In this document: one piece after another, positions 43,730 through 52,332 of the stretch
How positions within the stretch are numbered: position 1 is the stretch's first letter
Layout of the letters: each line of letters starts with the position of its first letter
Assembly (NCBI GenBank): GCA_024331045.1
Contig: JANDJC010000001.1
Span: 62,001 to 126,000 of the forward strand
DNA: 64,000 nt
From: Nitrospira sp.
GTDB lineage: Bacteria; Nitrospirota; Nitrospiria; Nitrospirales; Nitrospiraceae
Direction: 5' to 3'
The notes under the pieces: generated by a model
Database searches by the model: none
Told to the model about the DNA's origin: nothing
What the model saw: only the letters and a program-made list of their open reading frames with translations
Program-made: the position numbers and the translations under genes

Positions 43730-43797
43730 TTGAGAGGACCTTTTGATCCCGTCTGGATTTCGGCGTGCGCAGTTTCGGCGTGTGTAAAGGAACAGCC

Positions 43798-45495
43798 ATG
43801 ACGACAAAGACTCACGGTCGACTGGTGTGCATCGTTCTCCTGGCCTTCGGGCTGGCCTCCTTATGGAACAATAGCCACGCTCAAGTTCACGACCCCAACC
43901 TTGTTCGTTACGGAGAAGCGGCGCTCACCTTCGCTAGCGGCGCCATCCAAAAAGCCACCCCCCGCGATGGAATCGTGAATCTGGTGACAGGTGACAATCA
44001 ATCTGCCGGCAACCGAATGCTTCTGGGCCTCCGTGACACCCTCTACTTGAAACTCGACCGTCCAACCAACGTGGCCGTGGGCGACCTCTTTACCGTATAC
44101 CGACGAGTGCGGAAAGTCTTCCACCCCTTGACCAAAGAATATCTTGGCCTGGTTACCATTCGTGTGGCCGTGGTGAAGGTGACCGACGTCCACCCTACTC
44201 TGACGACCGCTGAAACGGTGGTGAGCTACGGACCAATCGTTCCTGGCGACCTCATCATGCGCTTCGTCCCGCCGTCCGCCGGCCCGGCTAAACAAAGAGG
44301 GCACGCTTCCGATGTGGAAGGGATGCTCGTCGAAATTCAGGCCGACAAACCGATGACCATGGTCTCCCAGTCAAACATCGTCTATGTGGATCGCGGCAAA
44401 GCAGAGGGGCTTCAGGCTGGCGACATTCTGGATCTCTACCGCCAGAACGCGGCGCTGCCCATGAGAAAAATCGGCGAGCTCAAGGTCTTGGCCACCGAAG
44501 ACCACACAGCCACGGCACGAGTCATTAAAGCCAACACCCGTGTATTCAAAGGAGACCGATTTAAGCGCGCTGGAACCCCCGCATCGGCGGTTCCCACAAT
44601 GGGAGTTGCCCTCCCGTCGGATCCGTCAGCGAATCCACTGGACACCGAAACAGGCAGCGCAGCAAAGGACAGACCATCCACGAGTGCCGCCGCGAGTGAG
44701 CTCGTGGCAAAACAATTGGGTACGAAGCAGGCATCGGGCGAAAGCCGCCTCAATCTCGGCGATCTCTCCAACATCCTCTATTATGATTCGGGAGACGCCT
44801 CGATCAAACCAGAAGGACGCCCTGTGCTCGATCAACTCATCGCCTACCTCGCCCACAGCGGAGACCAGCGGTTCATTCGCGTGGAAGGTCACACGGATAA
44901 CGTCGAGATCGGCCCTTCCTTAAAAAGCCGTTACCCCACCAATGTGGACCTGGCAAGGGCGCGCGCCGAGAGTGTCGTGCGCTATCTGGTCGGGAACGGT
45001 GGAGTCGATCCGTCCCGCTTGACCTCCGTCGGCTATGGGGAGAGCAAACCGGCCGCCACCAATGCCAACGAGGAGGGGCGCCGGAAAAATCGCCGCGTGG
45101 AAATCGTACTCTATGACCCATCTTCCTCTGCTCCGGCTACCGAGCATAACCGAACCTCCTTGCCGCAACCATCGTCCTCTGTCCACGGTGGGAACGGCGG
45201 AAATGAGCATGAGATCCATGACACGACCCCTTCACGCTCTTTCGGATCAGACGTCGGCACCCTCTCCTTCAGCCCGCGCGATCCTGCAACCATGCAAAGC
45301 TCCCTCCCAACAGCCATAACGGCTGATCCTCTTGACGTCCCTCCCACAGTGCCTGTTGGTGATCCCCCCTCTTCATCCGTCGGTGGCACCGACCGTGACA
45401 ACGGCGCCTCGTGGCCGATTGATTCCCTTGACAAGGCTTCCTCCCCCCACGGTACTGACAACCACGCTGCTCCACCGGACTCATCCGGTTCATAA
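43798..45495 (+). CDS. OmpA/MotB-domain envelope protein with long disordered tail
   Basis: 565 residues from ATG 43798 (AAAGGAA upstream). A signal peptide (1-29, ending SHA) precedes about 250 residues with two related beta-type segments (VAVGDLFTVYRRVRKVF and LQAGDILDLYRQNAALP), perhaps SH3/LysM-like. The OmpA C-like peptidoglycan-binding domain follows (about 315-440): LYYDSGDASIKPEG, VEGHTDNVEIG, LARARAESVVRYLV, GYGESKPAATNANEEGRRKNRRVEI. Unusually, some 120 Ser/Pro/Thr-rich residues follow it, where this domain is normally terminal. Expected to tie the outer membrane or a complex to peptidoglycan. Confidence 0.88.
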   Translation: MTTKTHGRLVCIVLLAFGLASLWNNSHAQVHDPNLVRYGEAALTFASGAIQKATPRDGIVNLVTGDNQSAGNRMLLGLRDTLYLKLDRPTNVAVGDLFTVYRRVRKVFHPLTKEYLGLVTIRVAVVKVTDVHPTLTTAETVVSYGPIVPGDLIMRFVPPSAGPAKQRGHASDVEGMLVEIQADKPMTMVSQSNIVYVDRGKAEGLQAGDILDLYRQNAALPMRKIGELKVLATEDHTATARVIKANTRVFKGDRFKRAGTPASAVPTMGVALPSDPSANPLDTETGSAAKDRPSTSAAASELVAKQLGTKQASGESRLNLGDLSNILYYDSGDASIKPEGRPVLDQLIAYLAHSGDQRFIRVEGHTDNVEIGPSLKSRYPTNVDLARARAESVVRYLVGNGGVDPSRLTSVGYGESKPAATNANEEGRRKNRRVEIVLYDPSSSAPATEHNRTSLPQPSSSVHGGNGGNEHEIHDTTPSRSFGSDVGTLSFSPRDPATMQSSLPTAITADPLDVPPTVPVGDPPSSSVGGTDRDNGASWPIDSLDKASSPHGTDNHAAPPDSSGS

Positions 45496-45504
45496 TTTCT
45501 CGGC

Positions 45505-45536
45505 GCCGGCGGGGAACTAATCGATTCCCCGTCGGC
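45505..45536 (+). terminator. Hairpin after the OmpA-domain gene
   Basis: A 12-bp stem with one G-T wobble: GCCGGCGGGGAA (45505-45516) pairs with TTCCCCGTCGGC (45525-45536), 8-base loop, beginning 10 bp after the stop. No immediate T-run follows. It separates this gene from the priA-like promoter. Confidence 0.65.
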
Positions 45537-45547
45537 ACTGTTCCGCG

Positions 45548-45577
45548 TTGTTCCCATTTTTGGGGCACTGCTACAAT
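45548..45577 (+). promoter_or_regulatory. Promoter of the priA-like gene, probably leaderless
   Basis: TTGTTC (45548-45553), an 18-bp spacer and TACAAT (45572-45577). The ATG at 45583 starts five bases after the -10 box, so the transcript should begin at or next to the start codon. No ribosome binding site is visible, which agrees. Confidence 0.55.
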
Positions 45578-45582
45578 ACCGC

Positions 45583-47832
45583 ATGCCCACCGACTTTTCT
45601 CCTACTGGTGAGGGCTCCAGTGTCTACGCCGACGTTCTTGTGCCACGTCCTCTGACCCAGACCTTTACGTATCTGGTTCCTCCCCCCTTGCTCCCGACAA
45701 TCACCGTGGGCGCGACCGTTCTGGTTCCCCTCGGGAAAACCCTTGTACCTGGTGCCGTTATCGGAGTGCGACACTATCTCCCAGAGGGGCTTGATCCCTC
45801 CCAGTTGAAGACCATCTATAGCGTGATAGACAGAGACCATGGGGGCAACTCCGGCCTCTCATGGTTGGAATTGTCACGCGCTCTGGCAGAACGGTACGTT
45901 GCCCCCTGGGGGCAATGTCTTCGACTGGTCGCCCCCGGTTGGCTCAAGTCACGCCCGTCAGGGGTTCGTCTTCGCGCCACCGAGCTGGGCCGCGCCGCTC
46001 TCGAGCATAGCACCTGTCCAGATCACTTGCGGGAAGCGCTCGCCAAGATCGCGCGTGCACCTCGAGGGATTTCCTTATCCACGATCAGGAGGCACCGTCC
46101 CCGGGTAACGGAAGCCATCATCGAAACTCTTCTTCGTCAATCATGGATCATCGCGGTGGCTTCCCCGACTCCCCCCCCTTCTCCCGTCCCGAATCCCTCC
46201 TTCATCCCCAATGACAATGAGCTCAAGGACATCCCTTTCAACAACCATGCGAAGGAAAAAACAGACGATCTACGGTGGACTACGCTGATTGCCGACAGTC
46301 TTCGTGGCGGCCAGGCCAAGAAACTGGTCCTGCATGCCCCCTGGGAACACCGGCTCCGCCGGCTGATCGATGCCGTCCGGCATACATTCGCCCGAGAAAA
46401 ATCTGCAATCGTGCTCGTGGGGGAGGCAGCAAAAGCCGAGTGGCTGGGACGAATCATGTCGGACCTCTACGGTCCCTCGGTCTTCGTCCTTGCTTCTTCT
46501 GCTTCCTCACGCTCTCAGCCGCTGACTTGGGACAAGGTGCCAGCGCTCTTCATCGGCACACGCTCATCGATTTTCGCACCGGTGAGATCAATCGGCTTGA
46601 TTTGGGTCGAAGGGGAAGAAGACCCCTCCTTCAAGGAACTCCGCGAACCACGCTATCATGCCCGTGACGCCGCATGGTTGAGAGCTCACATCGAGCAGGC
46701 GTTGCTGGTACTGGCATCCTCCCATCCTTCTCTTGAGTCGCTATTCGACCCGACAGCAGAAATCCACACGGTCCATGCCGAACCGACCAGTCGGCCGGTT
46801 GTGGAACTGATCGACTTGAACCATGAGCCAAGACCCTCCCTCTTCAGTCAGCGGCTTATCGAGACCATGCGGCAGACGCTGATGTCTCAAGGAAAGATCA
46901 TCCTGTTCCTCAACCGCAAGGGCTATGCGCACACGTTGCTGTGCCGAGACTGTGGATGGATTCCACGTTGTTCTATCTGCACGGTTCCCCTGGCCCATTC
47001 GCACGCATTCGGCAATCTCTTGTGTCGGTACTGTGGTATGAGCGAGCCCCTCCCGCAATCGTGTCCCATCTGCCATGCTGCGCGGGTGATTTCCGTCGGC
47101 GAAGGGACCGAACAGGCGGAAGCAGCGGTACAGCGCCTGTTTCCCACAGCTACCGTTCTTCGGCTGGACGGAGACCGCTTGCGCCATCCCCCCACCGCCC
47201 ACCAACTTTGGAACCAGATCCAATCAGGGGCATGGGACGTGGTGGTCGGCACTCAGGCATTGTTCCAACACCCGCCTCGCCCGCGGGCACATGTGGTCGG
47301 TATCCTGCGCGCTGATTCCGGCTTGCATGTTCCCGACTTTCGGGCAGCGGAACGCACCTACCAGCTTCTTGATGAGGCCATCGACTGCGCGCTTCCGGCA
47401 TCGGAAGGAGGCCGGGTCATCCTGCAAACACGGTTTCCCACTCATCACGCCATACAGGCCGTGTTCTTGAATTCCCCCTCTCGATTTTACGACGAAGAAT
47501 TGGCGGCACGTCACCTGCTGAACTTTCCTCCCGCATGCCACCTCGCTTCTCTCTCCATATCCGGGGCAGACCGAGCGGAGGTCGAAGCCGCCGCCAAGGA
47601 ATGGCGGCATTACCTGGAATCGCTTGGCACCGCAACATTGGTGATCCTGGGACCAATCCCCGTGCCCGCTCGCACGTCCAGACGACTCGCTCGCCAGCAG
47701 CTTTTGATAAAAGGATCCGATCGCGCGCTTCTCGCTCGAGCAATCCGCACCTCGCTCGAAACCATGCAGAGCGAACATCGAACGAAGCGGCTCAAGTTCG
47801 TGGTTGATATAGACCCGGTAGACAGGGGATAG
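45583..47832 (+). CDS. priA: PriA-like primosome protein with lost helicase motifs
   Basis: 749 residues with PriA architecture: an N-terminal 3'-DNA-binding domain (VYADVLVPRPLTQTFTYLVP, VGATVLVPLGK), a winged helix, two helicase lobes, and an intact zinc domain (CRDCG, CSIC, CRYCG, CPIC; eight Cys). RYHARDAAW, LFLNRKGYAHTLLC and VGEGTEQAE are recognisable. Motif I, normally GVTGSGKTE, reads VLHAPWEHR; motif II DEEH reads EGEE; TQMLAKGH reads TQALFQHPP; QVAGRAGR reads DEAIDCAL. ATP-driven unwinding therefore looks lost, while DNA and protein contacts for replication restart may remain, as proposed for actinobacterial PriA. Good codon use and length argue against a pseudogene. Confidence 0.9.
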   Translation: MPTDFSPTGEGSSVYADVLVPRPLTQTFTYLVPPPLLPTITVGATVLVPLGKTLVPGAVIGVRHYLPEGLDPSQLKTIYSVIDRDHGGNSGLSWLELSRALAERYVAPWGQCLRLVAPGWLKSRPSGVRLRATELGRAALEHSTCPDHLREALAKIARAPRGISLSTIRRHRPRVTEAIIETLLRQSWIIAVASPTPPPSPVPNPSFIPNDNELKDIPFNNHAKEKTDDLRWTTLIADSLRGGQAKKLVLHAPWEHRLRRLIDAVRHTFAREKSAIVLVGEAAKAEWLGRIMSDLYGPSVFVLASSASSRSQPLTWDKVPALFIGTRSSIFAPVRSIGLIWVEGEEDPSFKELREPRYHARDAAWLRAHIEQALLVLASSHPSLESLFDPTAEIHTVHAEPTSRPVVELIDLNHEPRPSLFSQRLIETMRQTLMSQGKIILFLNRKGYAHTLLCRDCGWIPRCSICTVPLAHSHAFGNLLCRYCGMSEPLPQSCPICHAARVISVGEGTEQAEAAVQRLFPTATVLRLDGDRLRHPPTAHQLWNQIQSGAWDVVVGTQALFQHPPRPRAHVVGILRADSGLHVPDFRAAERTYQLLDEAIDCALPASEGGRVILQTRFPTHHAIQAVFLNSPSRFYDEELAARHLLNFPPACHLASLSISGADRAEVEAAAKEWRHYLESLGTATLVILGPIPVPARTSRRLARQQLLIKGSDRALLARAIRTSLETMQSEHRTKRLKFVVDIDPVDRG

Positions 47833-47836
47833 GGAG

Positions 47837-48253
47837 TTATTGCCCGCGACGACGGGCTTCTTTCAACGGAGAAGCGCCCGAGGGCGAATCCCCCACCGAA
47901 GTGGCGGCGACTCTCCATGCGCGTTGGAATAGGCCGTATGAAAAGGAGAGCCAAAACACGGAAGAGAAGAGGCCCATCACCACGGCGGAAAGAATCGCGC
48001 CCATCTCTTCATCGGATAGCGTTCCCGTCGCATCATGAAATTGGATCATCCGCTGGATTGGCCACATCACACTCTGCAACCCGAGCCCCAGCGTCGACCA
48101 TGCCCAAATTTCCGTGACGGATCCCGCCTTCCACCAAAGAAACCCACCTGCTGCGAGGGCCCAGACCGCGACACCACCCCACGAAGGCTGGCTCCAGAGG
48201 AGCCAAAACCCCCCCGTGGTCACGAGAGTCGCCAACGCCACATTGAGCAGCAT
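47837..48253 (-). CDS. Small integral membrane protein
   Basis: 138 residues from ATG 48253; the longer frame to 48394 runs into the response-regulator gene. Four hydrophobic segments (LLNVALATLVTTGGFWLLW, VAVWALAAGGFLWW, WSTLGLGLQSVMW, ILSAVVMGLFSSVFWLSFSYGLF) and a polar C-terminus. No family was recognised. It converges on priA with four bases between them and lies downstream of a kinase/regulator pair. Confidence 0.7.
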   Translation of the reverse strand: MLLNVALATLVTTGGFWLLWSQPSWGGVAVWALAAGGFLWWKAGSVTEIWAWSTLGLGLQSVMWPIQRMIQFHDATGTLSDEEMGAILSAVVMGLFSSVFWLSFSYGLFQRAWRVAATSVGDSPSGASPLKEARRRGQ

Positions 48254-48344
48254 GGTATCAGCCCCAGAGCCGTTCAGACTCTGATGGTTTTGGAGGTGAT
48301 TGTCAAGGGGACGGGGAAATGGCACCACGGAGCAGAGTCCGAGC

Positions 48345-48716
48345 CTAGGCATCGGCCTCCGCTGCGACAGCGGCCAGCAGGGTTTCCAGTTCAAACGGTT
48401 TCTGGATAGTCCGGCGGGCCCCTAACATCTTGGCAACTTCGAGAAAATTCATGATGCCGATCAAGTCACTACCGCCGGTCATGGCAATGACGCGAGCGGA
48501 GGGGAACTCCTGTCGAAATGCCAGGATGCTCTCCAATCCGTCCTGATCTGGCATCAAGATATCCATGAGCACCACATCTGCCGGGCTGGCCCGATATCGC
48601 TCCAGGCCCTCCGCCCCATTGCGCGCCTCCTCGACACCATAGCCTGCCGCCTCCAGGGTGTCTCGGATCATGCGCCGCACCTGCTCGTCATCATCAATCA
48701 CAAGAACCGACGGCAT
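48345..48716 (-). CDS. Single-domain response regulator (CheY-like)
   Basis: 123 residues: SVLVIDDDEQVRRMIRDTLEAAG, DVVLMDILMPDQDGLE (acceptor Asp), VIAMTGG (Thr) and IQKPFELETLL (Lys). Start at ATG 48716, which has GAGG six bases upstream; a TTG at 48728 abutting the kinase stop is possible. No output domain. Encoded just after the kinase at 48729, so it is its likely partner. Confidence 0.9.
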   Translation of the reverse strand: MPSVLVIDDDEQVRRMIRDTLEAAGYGVEEARNGAEGLERYRASPADVVLMDILMPDQDGLESILAFRQEFPSARVIAMTGGSDLIGIMNFLEVAKMLGARRTIQKPFELETLLAAVAAEADA

Positions 48717-48728
48717 CCGGTTCCTCAA

Positions 48729-49955
48729 TCAACAATTCTCGAAAGCTGCGGTTAGGGGATCCTGCCTCTCGGGGCCTGTGGAGGGGGAAGAGATGGCCAT
48801 CGTGGGGAACAAGATCGAGACCCCTGTCCCCGCCTCGACCAGGATATGGCCTCCATGAGCTGATACAATGCTGCGGACCGCGGACAGTCCGATTATCCGC
48901 TCCTCGCCCAGACGGTCAGACATCGACAACTCATTCGAAGCCAAGGGCCCTTCTTTCGTTTTCCCAACCTCCCCGGAATCCTTTACCCGCAAACAGACGT
49001 AACGACCAGCGCAAATCCCGGTCAGCGAGGTGTTCAGACCGGCAACCTGATCCTCCGAGATCTCTTCGTCATGTAACTCAACCTGCAACACACCGCCGGT
49101 CTGTCGCATCGCATGCACGACATCTGCGATCAAACCGGCCAGCAGTTGGCGTATCTGCCCTGGATCAGCTTCCACCGGAGTGGTGGCATCTGCGATGTGT
49201 TCTTGCACCTCAATCCAGCACGGAATCGCAGGGCGCAAAAACGCCAAGAATTCCTTGGCCAAGACATGAAGCAATACCGGCCGTTTGGCCTCCGGGCCGG
49301 GCCGTGCAAACATCAGGATCCGCTGCACCAGTTCACTCGACTTCCGGCCGGCGGCAATGACCTGCTGGATATGTTGGTGCGCCTTATTGTCGGAGGAAAT
49401 CAGTCTCAAAGCAAGTTGCCCATATCCCAACACAGCGGTCAGTGCATTGTTGACCTCATGAATAATGCCCGCCGCCAGCATACCAATCGTTTGCATTTTT
49501 GATTCGGCCCGCCGCTGTGCTTCGGCCATCACGACTCGTTCAACAGGATGACCGTCGGTGGCGCCGCTCTTGTCACTCTTCTTGTTACTCTTAATGAGTA
49601 CCAGAGAGGCGGTAGCCCCTTCCCACGCCCACGCGATCGGGAATGCAGAAAGGGTCACTGTCATGGTGCGGCCGTCAATTCCAAACAGATCTCCTTCCAT
49701 AGCAGGAATAATAGGAGTGCTTCTGACTTCCGTCCGGGCCTGTGACCGCCAGCCCTCTGCTTGCTCCAACAGTTCGCACACCGTGTCTCGACCAAAGAAC
49801 ATCGAGAGCGGCCGCCCCACCACCTGTTCCGGCCGGTCTGCCCCCACGAGTCTTAGCCCACTCGGATTGATGTATCGCACCTCCTCCGTTGCAATGAGCA
49901 CTCCTTCCGCTAATTGATCAGCCATGGCAAGGAGGAAAAGAGGCGCCTGTTCCAT
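48729..49955 (-). CDS. PAS histidine kinase with degenerate ATP-binding domain
   Basis: 408 residues from ATG 49955 (AAGGAGG nine bases upstream; GTG 49961 is too close). A PAS domain (about 10-130; VRYINPSGLRLVGADRPEQVVGRP) precedes a HisKA helix with intact IGMLAAGIIHEVNNALTAVLGYG (phospho-His about 170). In the ATPase domain the N box reads GLIADVVHAM (Mg-binding Asn replaced by Asp), G1 reads DSGEVG, and the F box and G2 glycines are missing (GEERIIGLSAVRSIV). ATP binding is therefore doubtful. It could be a phosphatase, a phosphotransfer platform or a pseudokinase. It precedes a single-domain regulator. Confidence 0.85.
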   Translation of the reverse strand: MEQAPLFLLAMADQLAEGVLIATEEVRYINPSGLRLVGADRPEQVVGRPLSMFFGRDTVCELLEQAEGWRSQARTEVRSTPIIPAMEGDLFGIDGRTMTVTLSAFPIAWAWEGATASLVLIKSNKKSDKSGATDGHPVERVVMAEAQRRAESKMQTIGMLAAGIIHEVNNALTAVLGYGQLALRLISSDNKAHQHIQQVIAAGRKSSELVQRILMFARPGPEAKRPVLLHVLAKEFLAFLRPAIPCWIEVQEHIADATTPVEADPGQIRQLLAGLIADVVHAMRQTGGVLQVELHDEEISEDQVAGLNTSLTGICAGRYVCLRVKDSGEVGKTKEGPLASNELSMSDRLGEERIIGLSAVRSIVSAHGGHILVEAGTGVSILFPTMAISSPSTGPERQDPLTAAFENC

Positions 49956-50181
49956 TGACACATCCCTCCTTGGGCTTCAGCGGCTCCCGCATCCGCTCGG
50001 CAGATGAGTGGTCCATTCCTTCGCTTCCTTCTCTCTTCTCTTGGACTCCACGTGCTTCCCTCGGGCTTCACAAGGTTTGGCATGTCACTCCGTTAGGATA
50101 CTCGATTGTGGGAAAGCCGCCTAGAGGATAACGGCGCTCTCCGCATGAGGACATTGTTCCCTGCTCGCCTAAGGCCACTTG

Positions 50182-50844
50182 TCAGAAGCGATCGGATTGT
50201 TTGACGAAGAGCGCGGCAGCTTGCGCGCGCCGATTGACTCGCAGTTTTTTAAAGACGTTGGTCAGATAATTTCTCACGGTTTTGTCGCTCAAATTCAAGA
50301 GGGCTGCAATTTCCTTATTCGTCCGCCCTTCGGCCACCAACGCCAGAATTCGTTCTTCCTGGGTTGAAAGCGCTTTGTTTCCGCCTGCCTCAGGACCGGA
50401 AGTCAGTCGTTGCACCCATCGAATCGCCCGCTCCACTACGGCAGGATCAAGAATCGACTGCCCGGCTGCAACGGTCTGAATGGCATTCAGCAACGAAGCC
50501 GTGTTGATATCTTTTAGGATATACCCCTGGGCGCCGGCCAGCACGGCTGCCAATACGGACTCATCCTCGGCAAAGGACGTCAGAAAAATCACTCGCGCCT
50601 TCGAACCGGAGGCTAGAATGTCTCGACAGGCCTCGACGCCCGATCCGTTTTCCAGACGTACATCCATCAAGACGATATCTGGTTTCAGCTCCGCCGTCTT
50701 GCGGATCGCGTCGGCAGCCGTGGCAGATTCGCCTACAACCACAATGGAGGGTTGCTGACCCAGCAATTTTCGAAGTCCCACCCGGACGACCTCGTGATCA
50801 TCAACGAGCAGCACACGGATGGCCTCATCTTTCTTGGTTGCCAT
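50182..50844 (-). CDS. NarL/DevR-type response regulator
   Basis: 220 residues. Receiver (VLLVDDHEVVRVGLRKLL, DIVLMDVRLENGSGVEA with acceptor Asp, VIFLTSF, GYILKDI with Lys) and a GerE helix-turn-helix (LSTQEERILALVAEGRTNKEIAALLNLS, DKTVRNYLTNVFKKL). KTVRNYLTNVF is the DevR/LiaR-type recognition helix. No kinase gene is directly coupled; the nearest is the degenerate kinase 227 bp downstream on the same strand. Confidence 0.93.
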   Translation of the reverse strand: MATKKDEAIRVLLVDDHEVVRVGLRKLLGQQPSIVVVGESATAADAIRKTAELKPDIVLMDVRLENGSGVEACRDILASGSKARVIFLTSFAEDESVLAAVLAGAQGYILKDINTASLLNAIQTVAAGQSILDPAVVERAIRWVQRLTSGPEAGGNKALSTQEERILALVAEGRTNKEIAALLNLSDKTVRNYLTNVFKKLRVNRRAQAAALFVKQSDRF

Positions 50845-51206
50845 GGTCGGTATCTTTCATCCATCGAGACCGCTTCTCCACGGGGTCTCCTTCCTAGCCG
50901 CCTGGTAAAAAGGGCACCGCTGTTCCCCCGTTGCTTCTCCTTCGACACGAACGAACGACACGAACGAAGATTCCGCTGAATACCACGTAGTTATTCTTAG
51001 GACAATTGTCAAAGAAAGATAGGCTCCTTTCACCTCAACTCTGTTGAGGAGCTGATTTCCTATCGCCAGGCTATCCTCCTTGACCTTATCGGATTACCTC
51101 GCAAGTCGCGCTGCCGAGGAGAGACTCACAGAGACAACTGCCTCCTCGGGGACAGAAGCCTACCCATCTTCTTGTTTTGGTGACTATTTGATGAATTGAT
51201 GAATAG
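50845..51206. other. Intergenic region between devR-like gene and tRNA-Leu
   Basis: No credible gene. A reverse-strand TTGACA (around 51012-51007) sits in a dyad GACAATTGTC and could be a -35 for the regulator gene, but the matching -10 is poor. The repeat ACGAACG/ACGAACG near 50950-50967 is minor. Confidence 0.4.
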
Positions 51207-51290
51207 TGGTGCCGAAGGCGGGACTTGAACCCGCACGGCTTGCGCCACACGCCCCTCAAACGTGCGTGTCTGCCATTCCACCACTTCGGC
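51207..51290 (-). tRNA. tRNA-Leu (GAG)
   Basis: On the reverse strand GCCGAAG at the 5' end pairs with CTTCGGC, followed by A and encoded CCA. The anticodon loop TTGAGGG gives GAG. A long variable arm (GTGGCGCAAGCC) and TGGTGGAATGGCAGAC in the D arm are typical of tRNA-Leu. The T arm holds GGTTCAAGT. Confidence 0.97.
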
Positions 51291-51422
51291 AACCAGGCCC
51301 CACGGAGGCGACCACTCAAGGCCCCTGCCTCTTCAGGCCAACCCCTGCCATTTTCGGAGGGAATCTTTCATTAGGGAACTATCGACCAAGGGGTGGTTCA
51401 TTATAGAAGGAGCCTAAAATCC

Positions 51423-51451
51423 TTGTCAACGAAAGGACCCTCCGGTAGAAT
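51423..51451 (+). promoter_or_regulatory. Promoter upstream of the HAD phosphatase gene
   Basis: TTGTCA (51423-51428), a 17-bp spacer and TAGAAT (51446-51451). The leader to the ATG at 51526 would be about 68 bases. Confidence 0.55.
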
Positions 51452-51525
51452 CCCACCGCCACTTTTTCCGTGTGAGGCGCGTGAGGCTTGATGAACAAGA
51501 TTGATGAACAATTGGCAGAAAAATC

Positions 51526-52221
51526 ATGCTTCTTGCTCCGACAACCAATAGCGTTGCCCCTCGTCTGAATGGGCGGACAGCGGCGTTCTTCGATGTGGAC
51601 AATACTGTGCTGCCCGGTGAAGCGAGCGAGGTCCGTTTTTTTCGGTGGCTGTGGCAGCGGGGAGTCGTCGGATGGCCGGAAATCCGCGCCAGTCTCTCCT
51701 GGCTGGCCCGTCATCTGCCCGCTATCTCGTTGCATCCACTGCGCGAACGGAAACTGTACCTTGCGGGCAAACCGTCGCGCCTCATCCGTCCCCTGGGTGA
51801 GGCATTCTGTCGTGAGCAGCTCTGCTCCGGGGTGTCCGAGGCTGCCTTGCAGGCAATCGAAGAGCATCGGAAGGCCGGTCATGCGATCATCTTGCTGTCC
51901 GGATCACTCGATTTTTTGATTCACCCCCTCGCCGTAACCCTGCAAGCCGAACAGTGTTTCGCAGGAAGGCTGGAACAAATCGATGGTATCTACACCGGTC
52001 GTCTTGTCCCACCTCTCCCCTACGGACAGGGCAAGCGGCGATTGATCGAACAGTTGGCCAAGGACTTCTCGCTCGATTTGTCCCGTTGCTACGCCTACGG
52101 CGACAGCCCCGGGGACTTCGAACTCTTGCAAGCGGTCGGCTATCCAACGGTCATCAATCCCATCAGGGGAATGGCGAGGGTGGCGAGGCAAAACCGGTGG
52201 CCGGTCCGCCAATGGCGATAG
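51526..52221 (+). CDS. HAD-IB family phosphatase (SerB-like)
   Basis: 231 residues. Motif I FFDVDNTVLPG (nucleophile Asp), motif II IILLSGS, the Lys in GQGKRRLIEQLAKDF and motif III YAYGDSPGDFELLQAVG. The HAD-IB subfamily (TIGR01490 type) includes phosphoserine and lysophosphatidic-acid-type phosphatases; the cap here is helical. Phosphoserine phosphatase activity is possible but not shown by sequence. Free-standing, followed by queE. Confidence 0.88.
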   Translation: MLLAPTTNSVAPRLNGRTAAFFDVDNTVLPGEASEVRFFRWLWQRGVVGWPEIRASLSWLARHLPAISLHPLRERKLYLAGKPSRLIRPLGEAFCREQLCSGVSEAALQAIEEHRKAGHAIILLSGSLDFLIHPLAVTLQAEQCFAGRLEQIDGIYTGRLVPPLPYGQGKRRLIEQLAKDFSLDLSRCYAYGDSPGDFELLQAVGYPTVINPIRGMARVARQNRWPVRQWR

Positions 52222-52332
52222 ACCAAACAACGGCGTTACTGTTAAGAGGCCTCACGTTGTGCGTCCTTCCTTTTTTCAAAATAAGTTTAAACAATAAGAT
52301 CGGGTCGGGGGGTGCTCCACCGGGGCCATGCC

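Noticed and set aside
43538-43807. 89-residue reverse frame upstream of the OmpA-domain gene
   Set aside because: It runs antisense through a good promoter and the 12-bp duplication and has no domain or ribosome binding site.
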